NCBI GenBank assembly: GCA_003159055.1
Contig: PMLH01000378.1
Location: forward strand, 1 to 11,570
Source of the DNA: Myxococcales bacterium
GTDB taxonomy: Bacteria; Myxococcota; Polyangia; Fen-1088
Direction: 5' to 3'
Length of the DNA: 11,570 nt
Shown here: piece after piece, positions 7,432-11,570 of the stretch
Numbering within the stretch: the first letter of the stretch is position 1
How the letters are laid out: each line of letters opens with the position of its first letter
Notes under the pieces: generated by a model
What the model was told of the DNA's origin: nothing
The model's input: only the letters and a program-made list of their open reading frames with translations
The model's database searches: none
Position numbers and translations under genes: made by a program

Positions 7432-7707
7432 CTATTGGGCCGCGACTCGCTCTTCCGTTTTCGCGAGCTTGGCCAGCACGATGCGAACCAGAGCATTTAC
7501 GCTGCGTAGGTTTTCAGGGTTGATTTCTGCCGGTTGGAGCTGGGCATGAAGGGTCTCGTCCAGATACGCGACAATCGAAAGCGTGGAAAAGGAATCGAGA
7601 ATACCGGCGCTGAGCAAATCGGTGTTGTCGTCAAAACCGCGTTCGTCTCCGCTTAGCCAGGTGCTCACGATGTATTGATGAATAGATGCTCGGATTCGCT
7701 CTTCCAT
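7432..7707 (-). CDS. Stand-alone peptidyl carrier protein (PltL/RedO-like, prolyl/pyrrolyl carrier)
   Basis: This 91-residue free-standing carrier protein has the phosphopantetheine Ser39 in L-L-S-A-G-I-L-D-S-F-S-T-L, the G-I-x-x-S pattern of discrete PCPs that load an amino acid for pyrrole formation. Helix I (about 1-19) and helix II after Ser39 are recognisable. The ATG at 7707 overlaps the stop of the adenylation gene by one base (TAATG), and a GAGGA ribosome binding site (complement of 7715-7719) lies 7 bases upstream, inside the end of that gene. Tight coupling to the adenylation enzyme indicates that the enzyme loads this carrier. The expected role is to hold L-proline while the flavoenzyme oxidises it to pyrrole-2-carboxyl thioester. 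Assignment as a carrier protein is firm; the substrate follows from the neighbours. Confidence 0.9.
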   Translation of the reverse strand: MEERIRASIHQYIVSTWLSGDERGFDDNTDLLSAGILDSFSTLSIVAYLDETLHAQLQPAEINPENLRSVNALVRIVLAKLAKTEERVAAQ

Positions 7708-9272
7708 TACAACGTCCTCGATTTTTCCGAATCTCGGGTGGTGGATTGTTCTCGACCGACCAGGGCGGCGCGCAGACCGACGCGATCGATCTTTCCGCTT
7801 GAGGTGCGCGGCATTTCCGCGAGCAGCCTGACGTCGGACGGAACCATGTACGGTGGCAGACGAAGGGCGCAGTGCTGCTTGATGGCCAACACCGACAGAT
7901 CCTTGTCAGAGGCCAAAATCGCGGCCCACAGCCGCCCGTCGGCGGCGAAGGCAATCGCTTCGCGGATGCCAGGATGACTTGTCAGCGCGGCCTCGACCTC
8001 GGCCAATTCGATGCGGAAGCCGCGGACCTTGACCATGTGGTCGCGCCGTCCGTGGTACATGATTTCGCCGTCGAGACGGCGGGCAACGAAGTCGCCGGTT
8101 GGATAGGGGTGCTTGGCGGGCGTCCGCTGTCCGCCATTCCAGTAACCCAGCATCACGGTCGGCCCGTCCACGAACAGCTCGCCGATCTCGCCGTCGGTGA
8201 CCGACCGACCCTGTTCATCCATGATCGCAACCTCATCCCCGCAGCAGGGTCGCCCGATGGGAATGGCCTGCACGCTTTCGGGCGGAATCGCCCGGACCTC
8301 GTGGGCGAGGCAGACGTTGGTTTCAGTCGGCCCGAACAGATTGAAGAAGCGCGCGTTCGGCAGCGCGGCCATGGTTCGCCGCAAATGCTTGATCGGGAAC
8401 ACCTCGCCGGCAAAGAAGACCACCCGCAACGATGGCGCGCCCCTGCCTTCCAAGCCGCCGTGATCGAGCATCAGCACGAGGGCCGACGGAACCGAATACC
8501 AGACGGTGATGGCTTGGCTGGCGATCCGATCCAGCATCCGCGGCCCTGACAGCACCGTGGCTTCGTCGACAATCACCAAGCTCGCTCCGCGCGCGAGCGT
8601 CGCCCAGAGGTCGAACACCGAGAGGTCGAAGTGGAACGGCGCCACGCTGGCCACGCGGTCGGTCGGCGAAAGGGCGACGAGATCCGCGGCCCATTCAGAA
8701 AATGAGAGGGCGTTGCGATGGGAGAGCATCACGCCCTTGGGCGCCCCGGTCGAGCCAGAGGTGTAAAGCAGGTACGCCAGGTCGTCGGGATTGTCGCTGA
8801 CCGGTGCGAGCGGGGTCGAGCTGTGCGCCAGCACGTCCGACCAGCCGTGCGCCTTGGCTGGTCGAGGCAGGTCGGGCAGAGGAGCATCGGCGGCGAGAAA
8901 GAAATGCTCCACCGGGGCGCACAGCGAGGCCGACAGCCAATTGGCGAACAAGCTCGGCGCGATGACCACGTGGCGCAGGTTGCAGTCGGTGACGATCGAG
9001 CGCATGCGCGGCGGCGGCGAGCTGGGATCGAGCGGCACGTACACGGCGCCCGCGCGCGAAGCACCGAGCATCGCCGCAACGGCTCGCCCCGAGCGTGGCA
9101 GATGGATGCCGACCCGGTCGCCGGGTGCGACGCCCGCGGCCCGCAAGGCGTGTGCGAACCGATTCGCCAGCGCGTCGAGCTCGCGGTAGCTGAAAGCTTC
9201 GCCCGGACCGTCGACGGCGATCTGCTGTGGCGTGCGCTCGGCCCAGGTCGTTACCAGTCGGTCGATGCGCAT
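7707..9272 (-). CDS. Stand-alone adenylation enzyme, probable L-prolyl-AMP ligase (PltF/RedM-like)
   Basis: The 521-residue ANL-superfamily enzyme activates an amino acid with ATP and loads it on a carrier protein. A3 is Y-T-S-G-S-T-G-A-P-K-G (170-180), A4 F-H-F-D-L-S (213-218), A5 N-L-F-G-P-T-E-T-N (311-319), A7 Y-P-T-G-D (390-394), A8 G-R-R-D-H-M-V-K-V-R-G-F-R-I (408-421), and the A10 Lys is Lys494. Aligning to GrsA by hand gives the pocket residues D216, L217, F220, Y259, F286, A288, L312, V320, C321 and K494. This code matches my recollection of PltF at 8 of 10 positions, the others being Leu/Phe changes, so L-proline is the predicted substrate. The ATG at 9272 overlaps the dehydrogenase stop by one base (TAATG) and starts a normal A-domain; the open extension to 9791 is not A-domain-like. 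There is no fused carrier or condensation domain. Confidence 0.93.
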   Translation of the reverse strand: MRIDRLVTTWAERTPQQIAVDGPGEAFSYRELDALANRFAHALRAAGVAPGDRVGIHLPRSGRAVAAMLGASRAGAVYVPLDPSSPPPRMRSIVTDCNLRHVVIAPSLFANWLSASLCAPVEHFFLAADAPLPDLPRPAKAHGWSDVLAHSSTPLAPVSDNPDDLAYLLYTSGSTGAPKGVMLSHRNALSFSEWAADLVALSPTDRVASVAPFHFDLSVFDLWATLARGASLVIVDEATVLSGPRMLDRIASQAITVWYSVPSALVLMLDHGGLEGRGAPSLRVVFFAGEVFPIKHLRRTMAALPNARFFNLFGPTETNVCLAHEVRAIPPESVQAIPIGRPCCGDEVAIMDEQGRSVTDGEIGELFVDGPTVMLGYWNGGQRTPAKHPYPTGDFVARRLDGEIMYHGRRDHMVKVRGFRIELAEVEAALTSHPGIREAIAFAADGRLWAAILASDKDLSVLAIKQHCALRLPPYMVPSDVRLLAEMPRTSSGKIDRVGLRAALVGREQSTTRDSEKSRTL

Positions 9273-10432
9273 TACGAAAGCCCCAGGTGGCGAGCAACGA
9301 TCATCCGTTGCATGTCCGATGTGCCCGAGAAGATCTGCGCCGGAATGGCGTCGCGCAGAAGCGCGTCCACGCCGGTGTCGGTGACGATTCCGGTGCCGCC
9401 GAAGATTTGAACGGCGTCGAGGCCCGACTGGACAGCCGCCTCGGAGATCCACAACTTGCACATTGCCACTGCGTCGTCGCAGCGCTTGCCCTGCCGGTGC
9501 AATTCCCCGGTGCGATAGAGCAGAAGGCGGCTGGTTTCCAGCCGCACCTTCATGTCGACGATGCGGTTCTGAATCGACTGATACGAAGCGATCCGATGGC
9601 CAAACTGGCTGCGTGAGCGGGCATGCTCGACTACGTGTTCCAGCGTTCGATCCATGGCGCCGACGTAGTAGGCAAAAAGACAGCAGCGCTCCCAGATCAT
9701 CGATTCGCCGAACAACGCCGCGCCGGATCCCTCGGGCCCGACGCGTGCGTCTTCCGAGACTCGACATTCTTCCAGGTACAAGGTCCCCCACGGCGAGGTC
9801 TTGAGGCCCGACTTGCTGTGCTCTGGCACCACCCGCAGCCCTGGCATTTCACGCGGCACCATGAACGCAGAGACGCCCATGAATCCCGCCGACGGGTTGG
9901 TCTTGGCGTAGATCAGAAAGACGTCCGCGACCGGGGCGTTGGTAATGAAGCACTTGGTGCCGTCGAGAACGTAGTGGCTCCCGTCCCGGCGGGCCGTCGC
10001 CTTCATGGCGTAAATGTCCGACCCGGCTTCCGGCTCGGTGGTGCCGTTGGCGCAGATCAGCTTCCCGGTCGCGATCGCTTCCAGGTAGCGCGCGTGGATC
10101 TGGGTTGCGCCCGAGCGCCAGAGGGGCACCGCCGACGCAAACATGTGCGCGCAAAGGGAAAACACCAGGCCGCCGTCTTCGCAGCCCTTCCCCAGCGCCT
10201 CGACCACCAACATGGTCTCGAACGCATCCAGGCCGCCGCCGCCGTAACTTTCCGGAATTGGCAGGCCGGTAAGGCCAAATCCGGCGCATTCATTCCACAA
10301 TTTGCGGTCGAAGGTGCCGGCGGCCTCGCGCTGGCGGGCACCTGGGGACAGGCGCTCGCGGGCAAAACGCAGGACGGCGTCTACACGCTCACGCTGAACA
10401 GCGGTCAGCTCAGGTCCTAGTGAAGTGGTCAT
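9272..10432 (-). CDS. Acyl-CoA-dehydrogenase-like flavoenzyme, probable L-prolyl-S-PCP dehydrogenase (PltE/RedW-like)
   Basis: This 386-residue FAD enzyme has the acyl-CoA dehydrogenase fold: L-P-I-P-E-S-Y-G-G-G-G-L (57-68), T-E-P-E-A-G-S-D (132-139), and the C-terminal I-F-G-G-T-G-I...I-F-S-G-T-S-D-M-Q (367-375). In medium-chain enzymes the base is the Glu of Y-E-G-T; here that site is Ser369. A Glu is present instead at Glu248 (I-W-E-R-C-C-L-F), which aligns with the helix-G base of isovaleryl-CoA dehydrogenase and, as I recall, with prolyl-PCP dehydrogenases. The segments W-E-R-x-C-L-F-A and I-F-S-G-T-S-D-M-Q are remembered from PltE/RedW-type proteins. The expected reaction is oxidation of L-prolyl-S-PCP to pyrrole-2-carboxyl-S-PCP. 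It is the first gene of the operon and overlaps the adenylation gene by one base. The ATG at 10432 lacks a clear ribosome binding site. A generic acyl-CoA dehydrogenase is less likely given the neighbours. Confidence 0.92.
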   Translation of the reverse strand: MTTSLGPELTAVQRERVDAVLRFARERLSPGARQREAAGTFDRKLWNECAGFGLTGLPIPESYGGGGLDAFETMLVVEALGKGCEDGGLVFSLCAHMFASAVPLWRSGATQIHARYLEAIATGKLICANGTTEPEAGSDIYAMKATARRDGSHYVLDGTKCFITNAPVADVFLIYAKTNPSAGFMGVSAFMVPREMPGLRVVPEHSKSGLKTSPWGTLYLEECRVSEDARVGPEGSGAALFGESMIWERCCLFAYYVGAMDRTLEHVVEHARSRSQFGHRIASYQSIQNRIVDMKVRLETSRLLLYRTGELHRQGKRCDDAVAMCKLWISEAAVQSGLDAVQIFGGTGIVTDTGVDALLRDAIPAQIFSGTSDMQRMIVARHLGLS

Positions 10433-10530
10433 GTCAGGCTGGAAGATGCAGGCAGGATTTCATGTTGTTCGTTACGATTTGAACAGCCATTGGACGTTCG
10501 GCGAGCATCGAAGGATTCGAGGAACAGCAC
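10433..10530. promoter_or_regulatory. Divergent promoter region with an imperfect dyad (10464-10487)
   Basis: These 98 bases separate the biosynthetic operon (- strand) from the MDR oxidoreductase gene (+ strand) and are locally less GC-rich around 10456-10492. TGTTC (10466-10470) and GAACA (10481-10485) form an inverted repeat with a 10-base spacer, about two helical turns overall; including the next two bases on each side gives 6 of 7 matches. This is a plausible site for a dimeric regulator acting on both promoters. I cannot assign convincing -35/-10 boxes on either strand. Confidence 0.35.
10519..10525 (+). promoter_or_regulatory. Ribosome binding site of the MDR oxidoreductase gene
   Basis: GAGGAAC lies 5-7 bases upstream of the ATG at 10531 and is a good Shine-Dalgarno match. 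It supports that start over later Met codons. Confidence 0.6.
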
Positions 10531-11547
10531 ATGGAGCATGGAAAAAATCGGCAGTGGCTCTTGGCGCGACGACCCACTGGGTCAATAGGGCCGGCAGATT
10601 TCCGATTGAGCGAAGTGGATATTCCCGAACCGAACGAAGGCGAAATCCTGGTCCGCAACCACTACCTGTCGTGCGACCCGACCCAGCGTGGCTGGATGGC
10701 TCGCGATACCTACATGCCGGCGATGCCGGTCGGCGATGTGATCCGATCCTTCGCCGGCGGCGAGGTCGTGCGGTCGCGCGACCCCCGGTTTGAGCCAGGG
10801 CAACACGTCCAGGGACTGTTTGGCTGGCAAGACTACGCCGTGGTGAAACAGTCGGATGCAATTCCGATTTTTTCAATCCCGAGCGAGTTTCCGATCACCA
10901 CCGGCCTAAGCGCGTTGGGCCTTACCGGTTTGACCGCCTACTTCGGGCTCTTGGATGTCGGGCGCGCGAAGCAGGGCGAAACCGTGGTGGTGTCGGGTGC
11001 GGCCGGCGCGACCGGATCGGCGGTTGGGCAAATTGCGAGAATCCTCGGCTGCCGGGTGGTCGGGATTGCGGGCGGAAAGGAGAAGTGCCGCTACCTCACC
11101 AGCGAGCTCGGCTTCGATGCGGCCATCGACTACAAGAGCGAGAACTTGGTGACCGCGCTGCGCAGGTCTTGTCCGAACGGCATCGACGTCTACTTCGACA
11201 ACGTCGGCGGGCCGATCCTGGATGCGGCGCTGGCCTTTCTGGCCTTGCGCGGGCGTGTGGTCATCTGCGGCGCCATCTCGACCTACAACGACGAAGCGCT
11301 CGCGCCTGGACCGAAGAACTATATCAACCTGCTCGTACGCCGCGGTCGAATGGAGGGCTTTCTCGTGCTCGACTACGTTCATCGCACCGCTGAAGCGATC
11401 GCGGCGCTCTCTGGCTGGCTGCGCGAGGGCAAGCTCAAAGACCGCGTCGACGTGGTGGAAGGCTTCGAGAATGCTCCCGCCGCGCTCGGCCGCCTGTTCA
11501 CAGGCGAGAATCTAGGCAAGCAATTGGTGAAGATCGCGGACCTGTAG
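10531..11547 (+). CDS. Zinc-free MDR-family NAD(P)H-dependent oxidoreductase (CurA / prostaglandin-reductase-like)
   Basis: The 338-residue protein belongs to the medium-chain dehydrogenase/reductase superfamily, in the leukotriene B4 12-hydroxydehydrogenase/CurA group that reduces C=C bonds of enones with NADPH. Features are an N-terminal GroES-like domain with E-I-L-V-R-N-H-Y-L-S-C-D-P-T-Q-R (38-53), a nucleotide-binding motif V-S-G-A-A-G-A-T-G-S-A-V-G-Q (154-167), F-D-N-V-G-G in the Rossmann domain, a Y-N-D segment after the C-G-A-I-S motif, and R-R-G-R-M-E-G-F-L-V near the C-terminus. The catalytic zinc ligands of alcohol dehydrogenases are absent. The length is normal for the family. It is transcribed divergently from the pyrrole/PKS operon across 98 bases, so it may share its control and could act as a separate enoyl reductase on the product; it could equally be an unrelated detoxifying reductase. 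Confidence 0.93.
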   Translation: MEHGKNRQWLLARRPTGSIGPADFRLSEVDIPEPNEGEILVRNHYLSCDPTQRGWMARDTYMPAMPVGDVIRSFAGGEVVRSRDPRFEPGQHVQGLFGWQDYAVVKQSDAIPIFSIPSEFPITTGLSALGLTGLTAYFGLLDVGRAKQGETVVVSGAAGATGSAVGQIARILGCRVVGIAGGKEKCRYLTSELGFDAAIDYKSENLVTALRRSCPNGIDVYFDNVGGPILDAALAFLALRGRVVICGAISTYNDEALAPGPKNYINLLVRRGRMEGFLVLDYVHRTAEAIAALSGWLREGKLKDRVDVVEGFENAPAALGRLFTGENLGKQLVKIADL

Positions 11548-11570
11548 GTCTCAGAGGGTGTCTGAAAAGT

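Noticed and set aside
9273..9791. Upstream extension of the adenylation frame to 9791
   Set aside because: The added 173 residues do not resemble a carrier or condensation domain and overlap the dehydrogenase gene. The ATG at 9272 fits the A-domain start.
9623..10420. Long + strand open frame of 265 codons opposite the flavoenzyme gene
   Set aside because: It is antisense to a clearly conserved acyl-CoA dehydrogenase-like gene and has no domain signature. The same holds for the frames at 2553-3272 and 6638-7342.
7432..10432. Aminomalonyl-, hydroxymalonyl- or methoxymalonyl-ACP extender-unit cassette (also a ligase/carrier plus acyl-CoA-dehydrogenase-like enzyme)
   Set aside because: Those cassettes need a 3-hydroxyacyl dehydrogenase or FkbH-like enzyme, which is absent, and the adenylation code fits proline rather than serine.
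1..11570. CRISPR array, tRNA or rRNA gene
   Set aside because: No direct-repeat/spacer periodicity, cloverleaf or rRNA-like sequence was seen; the window is almost fully covered by protein genes and has no gene-free stretch above 300 bases.

Overview
The window is GC-rich, densely packed DNA, probably from a myxobacterium or a relative (Myxococcota, Polyangiales-like). The clues are high GC with strong GC bias at third codon positions, a secreted glycoside hydrolase lipoprotein with a Ser/Gly-rich linker after its lipobox, a second glycoside hydrolase, and a long DEAD-box helicase with a basic Arg/Pro-rich tail. The taxonomy is inferred from style only; no rRNA or other phylogenetic marker is present.

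Left part (1-3878): the 3' end of a GH105/GH88-like unsaturated glucuronyl/rhamnogalacturonyl hydrolase on the + strand converges on a DEAD-box RNA helicase on the - strand. The helicase gene has a structured leader at 2489-2530 with mutually exclusive pairings. Upstream of it lies a GH5 endoglucanase-like lipoprotein, also on the - strand. These look like ordinary polysaccharide-degradation and RNA-metabolism genes.

Central part (3981-10432, all - strand): this is the notable region, a compact seven-gene operon. In transcription order it encodes an acyl-CoA-dehydrogenase-like flavoenzyme, a stand-alone adenylation enzyme, a peptidyl carrier protein (PCP), an acyl carrier protein (ACP), an active ketosynthase, a ketosynthase-like partner without catalytic residues, and a FabG-type ketoreductase. 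Four junctions overlap by 1-4 bases (TAATG twice, GTGA, ATGA). The adenylation enzyme has a specificity code, read by hand alignment as D-L-F-Y-F-A-L-V-C-K, that nearly matches my recollection of the prolyl-AMP ligase PltF (D-L-L-Y-L-A-L-V-C-K). The flavoenzyme has the features of prolyl-S-PCP dehydrogenases of the PltE/RedW type. These two plus the PCP form the classic trio that makes pyrrole-2-carboxyl-S-PCP from L-proline. Here the trio is joined to a type II PKS-like KS/KS-beta pair, a dedicated ACP and a ketoreductase. The inferred pathway is proline to pyrrolyl-PCP, then decarboxylative extension with malonyl-ACP on the KS/KS-beta heterodimer, then beta-keto reduction. No dehydratase, cyclase, thioesterase, malonyl transferase, phosphopantetheinyl transferase or transporter is visible, so the product and its release are unknown.

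Right part (10433-11570): a 98-base divergent promoter region with an imperfect dyad separates the operon from a + strand zinc-free MDR-family NAD(P)H oxidoreductase (CurA/prostaglandin-reductase-like), which could be an accessory reductase. The last 17 bases resemble an insertion-sequence terminus, but the window ends there.
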